From assembly GCA_023442485.1 (NCBI GenBank), contig JAEZZG010000008.1, forward strand, positions 1 to 13,866: a DNA stretch of 13,866 nt, given 5' to 3'. This DNA comes from Actinomycetes bacterium (lineage in GTDB: Bacteria; Actinomycetota; Actinomycetes; Propionibacteriales; Propionibacteriaceae). The notes beneath the pieces are model-generated. The model was not told the DNA's origin, ran no database searches, and saw nothing but the letters and a program-made list of their open reading frames with translations. This document shows, piece by piece, positions 1 to 6,395 of this stretch (the first letter of the stretch is position 1; the number at the start of each line of letters is the position of its first letter). Made by a program: the position numbers and the translations under genes.

Positions 1-808
1 CGGCGATCCCCGGACGGTGGATGTGGCTGAAAGGCTGTGAGTTGCAGGCGGAAATCACCTTGTAGATGTCGACACCGATGGAGTCAGCGTATTTTGCGAA
101 CTCGTTGGCCAAGCCGATGTTGACGTCACGGTAGGTGGTCTCGGCGAGCTTGGCCATCTCGGCCGCTTCCGCAGACCCCATATCCCACACCCCGTTAGGT
201 TGCGGGAGATCGTCACGGTCATCGAAATCCAGGACAGACTCGTAGAAACTCACCCCGAGGGCTTTGCCTTCGTCGCTGAGACCGCCGACGAGTTTCGGGT
301 AGCGGCGTAGGTCAGCGAATAGCCGGCCGGTGAAGACGCGCTCCGGGGAGAAGACCATGTGGAAGTCACGCCCCTCTTCCATCCCAGAGATGGATTCGAT
401 CATCGGACGGAATCTGCCCCGGAGAGTGCCGACGGGGAGGGTGGTTTCGTAGGAGATCAGGGTGCCTGGGGTCAGGTGGGTGGCTATGGATTGCGTGGCC
501 TGGTCCATCATGGAAAAATCCGGGGCCCAGGTGTCGTCGTCAACCACCAAGGGGACCAAAACCACGACGACGTCGGCGCCGGGGATCGCCTCGGCGTAGT
601 TTGTCGTCGCCACTAGCGCCCCGGAGGAGACGACTGTGGCGAGACGTTCGGCCAACTCAGCTTCACCTGGGAAGGGTTCAAGGCCGGCGTTGATCTGCTT
701 GATGGTGTCGGCAGAGACGTCCACCCCGATGACCTGGTGGCCTTTGAGGGCAAACTGTACCGCCATGGGTAGCCCGATCTTCCCCATGGCGATGACAGCG
801 ATCTTCAT
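1..808 (-). CDS. UDP-sugar 6-dehydrogenase, C-terminus cut by window edge
   Basis: Nucleotide-sugar dehydrogenase of the UDP-Glc/UDP-GlcNAc/UDP-ManNAc family, which oxidises C6 of the sugar to a carboxylate with two NAD+. The 269 visible codons contain an N-terminal Rossmann fold (IAVIAMGKIGLPMA at about 3-16, acidic D30 ending beta-2), the ETTLPVG segment at 121-127, the SPER motif at 154-157 and the central-helix motif EMAKLAETTYRDVNI with K220 and N230, the catalytic Lys/Asn region. The catalytic Cys of the following GGxCxP region lies off the left edge, so activity cannot be judged fully. The start is the ATG at 808, 16 bases after the stop of the oxidoreductase gene; its ribosome site is weak. 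It is the last visible gene of the operon. From its neighbours the likely substrate is UDP-GlcNAc, feeding UDP-GlcNAcA to the next three enzymes; UDP-ManNAc is the main alternative. Confidence 0.93.
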   Translation of the reverse strand, partial: MKIAVIAMGKIGLPMAVQFALKGHQVIGVDVSADTIKQINAGLEPFPGEAELAERLATVVSSGALVATTNYAEAIPGADVVVVLVPLVVDDDTWAPDFSMMDQATQSIATHLTPGTLISYETTLPVGTLRGRFRPMIESISGMEEGRDFHMVFSPERVFTGRLFADLRRYPKLVGGLSDEGKALGVSFYESVLDFDDRDDLPQPNGVWDMGSAEAAEMAKLAETTYRDVNIGLANEFAKYADSIGVDIYKVISACNSQPFSHIHRPGIA

Positions 809-824
809 ATATACCCCGTGTTTT

Positions 825-1814
825 CTAGAGTTGAACGAAGGAATTGGTTCGGGAGGATTCGATCATGGCCTCACACACCCGGACCACGTTGACACCCTGG
901 GAAAGGGTGACGATGTCGGCGTCTTCCTTACCGAGGACGGCGTCGCGGAAATTCTCGTGCTCAGTCTTGAGCGGCTCCGGCTTAGGGATGGCGTAACGAA
1001 TCACGTCACCCTCGGAGACGCCACGGAAGTTAGCGATGTCGTCCCACTCGGTCTCAACCTTCGCGTTGGAGTAGAAGAACAGATCGGCGGTGAGAGTGTC
1101 AGCGACGAACATGCCCTTCTCACCGGTGACGATGGTGCGGCGCTCCTTGGTGGGGGTCAGCCAGTTCACCAGGTGATTCGACATCAAACCGCCCGAGAGG
1201 GTACAGGTCGCAGACACCATGTCTTCGTATTTGCGTCCAGTCTTGAACATGGACCGCGCCGCCACCCACTCGTATTCGCGCTGGGTCACCCAGGCAGTCA
1301 AGTCGATGTCGTGAGAGCACAGATCCTTGATCACACCGACGTCGGCGATGCGGTTCGGGAAGGGTCCTTGACGACGAGTGGCGATCTGGTAGAGATCGCC
1401 GAGATCGCCGTTTTCGAGGCGCTTACGAAGTTGCTGAAGTGACGGGTTGTAGCGCTCGATGTGGCCAACCCCGCCGATCAAACCCGCCTTATCAAATGCG
1501 TCGGCAACCCGCTGAGCAGCTTCGGTATCGACGGCTAGGGGTTTCTCGATCAGTGCGTGTACACCGGCCTCCGCCAGCTTCATGCCGATCTCTTCATGCA
1601 AGAAGGTGGGGACGGCGACGACGCAATAATCCAGCCCGACCTTGATCAGGGAATCAATATCAGGCAAGACCTCCAAGTCACCGGCGACCCCAAAGGGGTC
1701 ACCTCCGGCGTCAGCAATACCGACGAGGTCAACCCCGTCAAGATTACGCAGGTTACGGGCGTGGTTCTTCCCCATCGACCCGATCCCGATCAAGCCAGCA
1801 CGCAAATTCGCCAT
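825..1814 (-). CDS. wbpB: Gfo/Idh/MocA oxidoreductase, WbpB/WlbA-like UDP-GlcNAcA 3-dehydrogenase
   Basis: Cytoplasmic NAD(H)-dependent sugar oxidoreductase of about 329 residues, normal for the family. Visible motifs: dinucleotide-binding GIGSMG at about 10-15, the EKP motif at 90-92 with the family's conserved Lys, GHIERYNP at 117-124 (typical of WbpB/WlbA-like members) and DLCSHDIDL at 164-172 with the active-site His/Asp. In the known pathway it oxidises C3 of UDP-GlcNAc-uronic acid to the 3-keto sugar for the adjacent aminotransferase. The ATG at 1814 shares its A with the last base of the upstream TGA (sequence TGATG), pointing to translational coupling. A GTG one codon upstream (1817) is an equally possible start, since a GAAGG lies 7 bases before it. 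The exact substrate is inferred from the gene set, not from sequence alone. Confidence 0.92.
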   Translation of the reverse strand: MANLRAGLIGIGSMGKNHARNLRNLDGVDLVGIADAGGDPFGVAGDLEVLPDIDSLIKVGLDYCVVAVPTFLHEEIGMKLAEAGVHALIEKPLAVDTEAAQRVADAFDKAGLIGGVGHIERYNPSLQQLRKRLENGDLGDLYQIATRRQGPFPNRIADVGVIKDLCSHDIDLTAWVTQREYEWVAARSMFKTGRKYEDMVSATCTLSGGLMSNHLVNWLTPTKERRTIVTGEKGMFVADTLTADLFFYSNAKVETEWDDIANFRGVSEGDVIRYAIPKPEPLKTEHENFRDAVLGKEDADIVTLSQGVNVVRVCEAMIESSRTNSFVQL

Positions 1815-2905
1815 CACGCACCAGCCTTCGCGACTGTGTTGACCGCAGTAACGATCCGCTCCAGGTCCTCCTGGGTGAGCGAGGGGTGAACCGGCAGCGA
1901 CAACACCTGGGCGGCAGCGATCTCGGTGTTGGGCAACTCTTCTGGACGACGGAAGCTATCCAGACGGTGATTCGGGACGGGATAGTAAACCCCGCAGCCA
2001 ACCTGGTGTTCGTTGCGCAAAGCCTCAGCGAAACCATCACGATCAGATTCAACCCGGATGGTGTACTGGTGGTAGACGTGGGTGGCTTCGGGAGCAACCT
2101 TAGGAGTGATCACACCACTGAGTTCCTGATCCAAGAAAGCCGCATTGCGTTGCCGGGTCTCAGTCCAGCCGAGAACCTTCTTGAGCTGTTCACGACCGAT
2201 AGCGGCGTGAATGTCGGTCATGCGGTTGTTATAGCCGACGACCTCATTGTGGTATTGAACCAACATGCCCTGGTTGCGATACAGTTGCACGCCTCGCGCG
2301 ATCTGATCGTCACGGCAGGTCGTCATCCCACCTTCACCGGCGGTCATATTCTTTGTCGGGTAGAAGGAGAATGCCCCGAAGTCACCGAAGGTGCCGGTCT
2401 TTTCACCGTTCCAGGTGGCGGCGTGAGCCTGGGCGGCGTCCTCGAAAAGCATCAAGCCGTGCTTGTCGCAGATCTCACGGAAGCGGGTGGCGTTGAACGG
2501 GTGGCCGTATAGGTGGACCGGCATGATTGCCTTGGTTTTGTCCGTAATGGCAGCCTCGGCGGCGTCGGGGTCCATGCAGTAGTAGTCGAGTTCGATATCG
2601 ACGAAAACAGGGGTTGCGCCACAAGCCGCGACCGAGTTTGCGGTGGCCGCGAAGGTGAAGGACGGCACCAGCACTTCATCGCCGGGGCCAATCCCGCAGG
2701 CGAGGAGACCAAGCATCAAGGAGGAAGTTCCCGAGTTGGTGGCCACACAGGGGCGCCCGTCGGAGAGAAGCTGGGAGAACTCAGACTCGAAGGCTCCAAC
2801 CTGTTGTCCTTGGGCGAGCATCCCCGACTTGAGGACGGCATCGACTGCAGCCCGCTCCTCTTCGCCAATGATGGGTTTGGCAGCAGGGATCATTGATTGA
2901 GTCAT
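1814..2905 (-). CDS. wbpE: DegT/DnrJ/EryC1-type PLP sugar aminotransferase, WbpE-like
   Basis: PLP-dependent sugar aminotransferase of 363 residues. Visible: the phosphate-binding SGTSS at 58-62, FEDAAQAH at 154-161 with D156 (pyridine-nitrogen contact) and Q159, the Schiff-base lysine K185 in SFYPTKNMTAGEGG, and GYNNRMTDIHAAIG at 224-237. Those positions match the family order and spacing. In the WbpA/B/E/D pathway it transfers an amino group, usually from glutamate, to C3 of the 3-keto-UDP-GlcNAc-uronic acid. The start ATG at 2905 overlaps the acetyltransferase stop as ATGA, and AAGGA (2916-2912) lies 6 bases upstream inside that gene, so the start is well supported. Its stop overlaps the next start (TGATG). 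The specific sugar is inferred from the neighbours; an aminotransferase of other 3- or 4-keto sugars is the alternative. Confidence 0.94.
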   Translation of the reverse strand: MTQSMIPAAKPIIGEEERAAVDAVLKSGMLAQGQQVGAFESEFSQLLSDGRPCVATNSGTSSLMLGLLACGIGPGDEVLVPSFTFAATANSVAACGATPVFVDIELDYYCMDPDAAEAAITDKTKAIMPVHLYGHPFNATRFREICDKHGLMLFEDAAQAHAATWNGEKTGTFGDFGAFSFYPTKNMTAGEGGMTTCRDDQIARGVQLYRNQGMLVQYHNEVVGYNNRMTDIHAAIGREQLKKVLGWTETRQRNAAFLDQELSGVITPKVAPEATHVYHQYTIRVESDRDGFAEALRNEHQVGCGVYYPVPNHRLDSFRRPEELPNTEIAAAQVLSLPVHPSLTQEDLERIVTAVNTVAKAGA

Positions 2906-3507
2906 TTCATTTCCTTTGTCATGATGAGGGTCTCATTTTCTTCGATGAACTCGTCACCCGTCTGCGGGTCTACCCACAGGTTGTCCCCCTTAGATTCCAG
3001 CGGAACACCGGAGCGACCTACCCAGCGAATCCGCCGCGCTGGAACCCCAGCGACTAGGGCAAAGTCAGGGACGTCTTTGGTTACGACGGCACCGGCAGCG
3101 ACCATCGCCCAGCGGCCAATCGTCACTGGTGCGACGCAGACTGCCCGGGAACCGACGGCACAGCCATGTTTGAGAGTGACGCCGACGGGCTCCCAATCGG
3201 AGGCAGATTTGAGTGTGGAATCGGGATTGATTGCCCTCGGATAGTGGTCATTGGTGAGCACGGCGGCAGGACCAATGAAAACGCCGTCTTCGAGGTAGGC
3301 CGGTTCATAGACCAGGGCATAGTTTTGGATCTTGCAGTTATTGCCGACATGGACGCCTTCACCGATATAGGCACCGCGACCGACGCCCACGTTCTCGCCT
3401 AGTTGGGCCCCAGAACGGATCTGGGAAAGATGCCAGACAGATGAGCCATCGCCGATGGCGACACCATCATCGAGGTCAGCACTAGGCTGGATTCGCGGAT
3501 TCGCCAT
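2902..3507 (-). CDS. wbpD: Hexapeptide-repeat N-acetyltransferase, WbpD/WlbB-like
   Basis: Left-handed beta-helix acetyltransferase of 201 residues. Isoleucine-patch hexapeptides run from about 7 to 158, including VWHLSQIRSGAQLG, GVGRGAYIG and the segment NCKIQNYALVYEPAYLEDG, followed by GPAAVLTNDHYPRA with N86. The fold ends with GVPARRIRWVG at 154-164 and a short polar tail. That order is typical of WbpD/WlbB enzymes, which acetylate the 3-amino group of UDP-GlcNAc(3NH2)A using acetyl-CoA. A clear AAAGGAG (3520-3514) lies 6 bases before the ATG at 3507. The stop overlaps the aminotransferase start by four bases (ATGA). A 72-base gap with a possible promoter separates it from the glycosyltransferase gene, so this may be the first gene of a four-gene transcription unit. 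A different amino-sugar substrate remains possible. Confidence 0.92.
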   Translation of the reverse strand: MANPRIQPSADLDDGVAIGDGSSVWHLSQIRSGAQLGENVGVGRGAYIGEGVHVGNNCKIQNYALVYEPAYLEDGVFIGPAAVLTNDHYPRAINPDSTLKSASDWEPVGVTLKHGCAVGSRAVCVAPVTIGRWAMVAAGAVVTKDVPDFALVAGVPARRIRWVGRSGVPLESKGDNLWVDPQTGDEFIEENETLIMTKEMK

Positions 3508-3513
3508 ATATCT

Positions 3514-3520
3514 CTCCTTT
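3514..3520 (-). promoter_or_regulatory. Strong ribosome-binding site of the acetyltransferase gene
   Basis: AAAGGAG on the minus strand, 6 bases before the ATG at 3507. It is the best Shine-Dalgarno match in the polysaccharide operon, and it sits in front of the first of the four coupled sugar-nucleotide genes. Confidence 0.8.
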
Positions 3521-3548
3521 CGGCCATACCTGGCACGATGTCACGAGA

Positions 3549-3577
3549 ATCTTAGCGCCTTCGACGTTTAGTGTTGA
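3549..3577 (-). promoter_or_regulatory. Possible internal promoter before the diaminouronate genes
   Basis: On the minus strand, TCAACA (3577-3572, 4/6 match to the -35 consensus) is followed after 17 bases by TAAGAT (3554-3549, good -10). Transcription would begin near 3542, giving a leader of about 35 bases that contains the strong ribosome site. It fills the 72-base gap after the GT4 gene. The -35 is only moderate, so this is a prediction. Confidence 0.35.
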
Positions 3578-3579
3578 GA

Positions 3580-4965
3580 TTACACCCGGTGATGAGCGGC
3601 GACAGTGAGCAATCCAGACACGAAACGTCGATAATTCAGGGGTGCGTTGTATTTGTCCGCGACGAATTTGGCCTTGTCACGACGCAGGGGTTCGGCTTTG
3701 GCGGCGTCGCTGAGCGCGACAATGGTCTGCGCGATTAGCGACGGCGTAGGGCCTGCAGGCATCAAATAGCCCGACTCAGGCGTCACGATTTCTTCAACTG
3801 CCCCGACGCGAGGGGCGACAGCCGGGATACCACGGACCATCGCCTCCATGATCGAGACCGGGACTCCTTCGTCTTCAGATGCGTTGACGAACAGATCAAC
3901 CGGATGGGTGTCGTAGTAGTCCAACACCTCGGCGTTGGGAACAAAACCTGCAAACCGGTAATCCACTCCTACACCGGGCAAGACGGCGGCGGCGTGGGCT
4001 TCAACCTCGTCACGCAGCGGGCCATCACCAAAGTGAGTCCACGACACCTTCGTCCCCGGCATGGCTTGTGCTACCAGTCGAACCGCATCGACGATCAGGT
4101 CCACGCGTTTGTTGCGCCTGATCCCAGAAGCCGACACCAGGTGCAGTTGCCCTGGGGGAGTCGGCGGAGTAAGGCGCACCCGGCCCGTATCTTCATCGCC
4201 TGAGTCCGGGCTAGGTGATGGTTGCGGAACTTTGACTCCTAGTCGAGCAATCTCGACTCGATTACGGTCAACCCCGTAGCGGTCACACAAGTATTCCTTG
4301 CCGAGGTCAGAGATCAGGAAGTAACGGTCAACGTCATTGCCAAACTGACGAACCAGAGGGTTATAGGCGTTGTCGCGGGATTCTTCATAGAGATCGTTGT
4401 TGTGGGCCCGGGTAACCACCGTGTTGACCAAACCGTCGGCTTTCGCTAGGCACGCGCCGAAGGTCAGCGGCTTGATCCAGTAGGTGTAGACCAGGTCGAT
4501 GCCGCCGTATTTCTTGGCGAGGTGACGCAACGCCCCGCCCATCAGGTGGGTTTGGGCAGTGGCGATCACCGCCCGTTTCAGCGTCGCCAACTTCAGTTTC
4601 TTCTGTCTGCCAAGGCTCCTCAACTCACGCCACAACACCCGCCCAAGGAGTGCTTTGACAAGGCATTTCACCTGGGAGCTGCGGCTGCGTCTCAACTCAT
4701 CGAGGGCGGTGGAGACGACAACCGTCCCGGTGTCTCGCAGCTCCACTCCCGAAGGGGTGGAGGTGGAATATGGCAGCAGCACCACCGTCGCGTCCACATC
4801 TTGCCACGACGCGATCTCAGACTCGATGAACTGTTCCCCACAGCCGTAGGGGAAGTGAGTGGTTTGCCAGACGATCACGGGTTGTCGATTACGGCAAGGC
4901 TGAGGGGTAGCACCTGTTTCCTGTGGTCGAGGATAAGTAGCAGATGTGGATTTCTTCTCCGACAT
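3580..4965 (-). CDS. GT4-family (GT-B fold) glycosyltransferase
   Basis: Cytoplasmic retaining glycosyltransferase of 461 residues that would add a sugar from a nucleotide donor to a lipid-linked repeat unit. The N-terminal acceptor domain (about 28-246) contains WQTTHFPYGCGEQFIESE and TRAHNNDLY (H188). The C-terminal donor domain (about 273-450) has SASGIRRNKRVD (R283/R284, K286), FGDGPLRDE, the FAGFVPNAEVLDYY loop and the E-x7-E motif E366/E374 in EGVPVSIME. Between the domains lies an unusual Pro/Ser/Asp-rich stretch at about 247-272. The ATG at 4965 has AGAGG 7 bases upstream. It is 54 bases downstream of wzy and probably co-transcribed with it. Donor and acceptor cannot be told from sequence. 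It is the only sugar transferase of the classical soluble type in the window. Confidence 0.92.
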   Translation of the reverse strand: MSEKKSTSATYPRPQETGATPQPCRNRQPVIVWQTTHFPYGCGEQFIESEIASWQDVDATVVLLPYSTSTPSGVELRDTGTVVVSTALDELRRSRSSQVKCLVKALLGRVLWRELRSLGRQKKLKLATLKRAVIATAQTHLMGGALRHLAKKYGGIDLVYTYWIKPLTFGACLAKADGLVNTVVTRAHNNDLYEESRDNAYNPLVRQFGNDVDRYFLISDLGKEYLCDRYGVDRNRVEIARLGVKVPQPSPSPDSGDEDTGRVRLTPPTPPGQLHLVSASGIRRNKRVDLIVDAVRLVAQAMPGTKVSWTHFGDGPLRDEVEAHAAAVLPGVGVDYRFAGFVPNAEVLDYYDTHPVDLFVNASEDEGVPVSIMEAMVRGIPAVAPRVGAVEEIVTPESGYLMPAGPTPSLIAQTIVALSDAAKAEPLRRDKAKFVADKYNAPLNYRRFVSGLLTVAAHHRV

Positions 4966-5019
4966 GGTTGATCCTCTCTGATCGTGTCGGTCGGCGACCT
5001 CATTTGCTGCCGGGCATCG

Positions 5020-6321
5020 TCATGGTGACGGTATCTGGTCGCTCTGGTGGGCCAGATCGGGGTCGGTGCCACTCAGGACGGCGAATGCAGCGATCCACCA
5101 CCACCACGACACACCGAAGTTTTTCACCAGATAGGCCTCAAAAACGGATGCGGCGCACACAGCCAGTAGGGCAATCACCACGATGAGGTCAATCGTGATT
5201 CTACTGTGACGGAACAGATCGACCGCGCGGGAACACAGCCAAATCAGAATTCCCATGAGGAATGCGAACCCGACTACCCCTGACTCGACCAGCACCGCAA
5301 GATAGGTGGAGTGCGGATTATTCAACAAGATTCCCCACCGGGAATTCACCACTAACAGTTCTGGGGAACCCCACAGTCCAGAGTCGAAGCCATACCAGGG
5401 CCACACCCGTCCTTGACCTTGGCCAAGAATGACTGTCTGCCAGCTCTCAACCCAGGCTGACAGGGAGTTCGTCAGGTTCATGCTGCGCCGAATGTCACTG
5501 AAAGAGAACAGTCTCCACGCCAGGGGTAACTTCCACAGCGCCAAAGCGATTGCGAGGACGACACCTGCGACGAGGCCGATGACGATCTTCCGGTTGGCTT
5601 GTTTGATCGTGAAGACGACACCCACGACGGCGATGAAAAGCAGGAGACAGGCAATCCCGGCACGCGAACCCGTCATCGGTATCGCACCCACAGCGATGAC
5701 GGCGCCAATCACACTCCACACAGTGCGGTAGTGCCGGTAGGCGCAGCCCAGCAGTACCGCCGCAGCCACCAGAAGGGCCATGTGGTAGACGCTCGCCCCG
5801 CCCATTCCAGAAGCTAAGCGGCCATCATTATTGGCCAGAGCCGAGCGCCAAGAAAATGCCACCGCACTCAAAGACACGGTCATCGCAGCGGCCCAGAGCC
5901 GAGGAAGTCTCGGTTGTCTGGACACATAGACCATCCCCAGGGCCGAGGTCATCGTCAAGAGAGCGTGGATGGACGGCATCACCATCACCAGCCTCGACGG
6001 GGTGTAGCCGAACTGCTGGAAACTGATGAAGGCAGGCTCGACGACCAGGGCCGACACCAGGTTATACAGGCACAGCGCGGTGAACAGACCGGCGACTATC
6101 CACTCGTTTCGGCCGATGAGGTCACGATTGCGAATCACCCACGGCAAACAAACGACGGTGATAACGGCATATCCAATCAGGTAGGAACTGATCACCGACG
6201 GCTGCCCGTCAATACCCATTCTCAAGTTGAAGAAGGACTGGATGATCAGAGCTGGAATGAGTAGCCAACCAAGGTAGGTGCCCACCCGATCGAATCGAGC
6301 CATAGACATAGAGGTAAGCAT
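5020..6321 (-). CDS. wzy: Wzy-like polysaccharide polymerase / O-antigen ligase family membrane protein
   Basis: Polytopic inner-membrane protein of 433 residues with about ten to twelve hydrophobic segments, from GWLLIPALIIQSFF near the N-terminus to WWWWIAAFAVL near the C-terminus. Diagnostic motifs of the O-antigen ligase/polymerase (Wzy_C) family are TGSRAG at about 217-222 and NPHSTYL at 335-341, followed by ESGVVG. It would join repeat units on the outer face of the membrane in a Wzx/Wzy-type pathway. The start is put at ATG 6321 (MLTSMSMARF), with a loosely spaced GAAGG upstream. The open frame extends to GTG 6408, but the extra 29 codons are polar, lack a ribosome site and overlap the divergent wzx start. 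Ligase activity (attachment to a lipid or wall anchor) is the main alternative role. Confidence 0.87.
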   Translation of the reverse strand: MLTSMSMARFDRVGTYLGWLLIPALIIQSFFNLRMGIDGQPSVISSYLIGYAVITVVCLPWVIRNRDLIGRNEWIVAGLFTALCLYNLVSALVVEPAFISFQQFGYTPSRLVMVMPSIHALLTMTSALGMVYVSRQPRLPRLWAAAMTVSLSAVAFSWRSALANNDGRLASGMGGASVYHMALLVAAAVLLGCAYRHYRTVWSVIGAVIAVGAIPMTGSRAGIACLLLFIAVVGVVFTIKQANRKIVIGLVAGVVLAIALALWKLPLAWRLFSFSDIRRSMNLTNSLSAWVESWQTVILGQGQGRVWPWYGFDSGLWGSPELLVVNSRWGILLNNPHSTYLAVLVESGVVGFAFLMGILIWLCSRAVDLFRHSRITIDLIVVIALLAVCAASVFEAYLVKNFGVSWWWWIAAFAVLSGTDPDLAHQSDQIPSP

Positions 6322-6338
6322 AGCTTGTAGCAACCTTC

Positions 6339-6364
6339 GGGTAGTCCCACGGGGGCACCTACCC
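6339..6364. repeat. Inverted repeat in the wzy-wzx divergent region
   Basis: GGGTAG (6339-6344) and CTACCC (6359-6364) are perfect reverse complements with 14 bases between them; the inner part adds a smaller CCC/GGG pairing. It lies 17 bases from the chosen wzy start and 31 bases from the wzx start. It could be an operator shared by the two divergent units or a hairpin in the wzy leader. I found no convincing -35/-10 pair in this 74-base gap. Confidence 0.4.
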
Positions 6365-6379
6365 ACATAGATCACCACT

Positions 6380-6386
6380 GGGGGGG
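6380..6386 (+). repeat. G7 homopolymer in the wzx ribosome-site position
   Basis: Seven consecutive G residues end 9 bases before the GTG start of wzx, where the Shine-Dalgarno sequence should be. They can pair with the CCUCC anti-SD only through G-U wobbles. Homopolymers of this length may slip during replication, which would change the spacing to the start codon. Confidence 0.5.
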
Positions 6387-6395
6387 CTATCATCA

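Noticed and set aside
636..1442. 268-codon open frame on the plus strand
   Set aside because: It is antisense to the dehydrogenase start and the Gfo/Idh gene, both with clear family motifs; its own translation shows no recognisable domain and no ribosome site.
1886..2512. 208-codon open frame on the plus strand
   Set aside because: Antisense to the aminotransferase with an intact PLP lysine and other motifs; long opposite frames are expected in GC-rich DNA.
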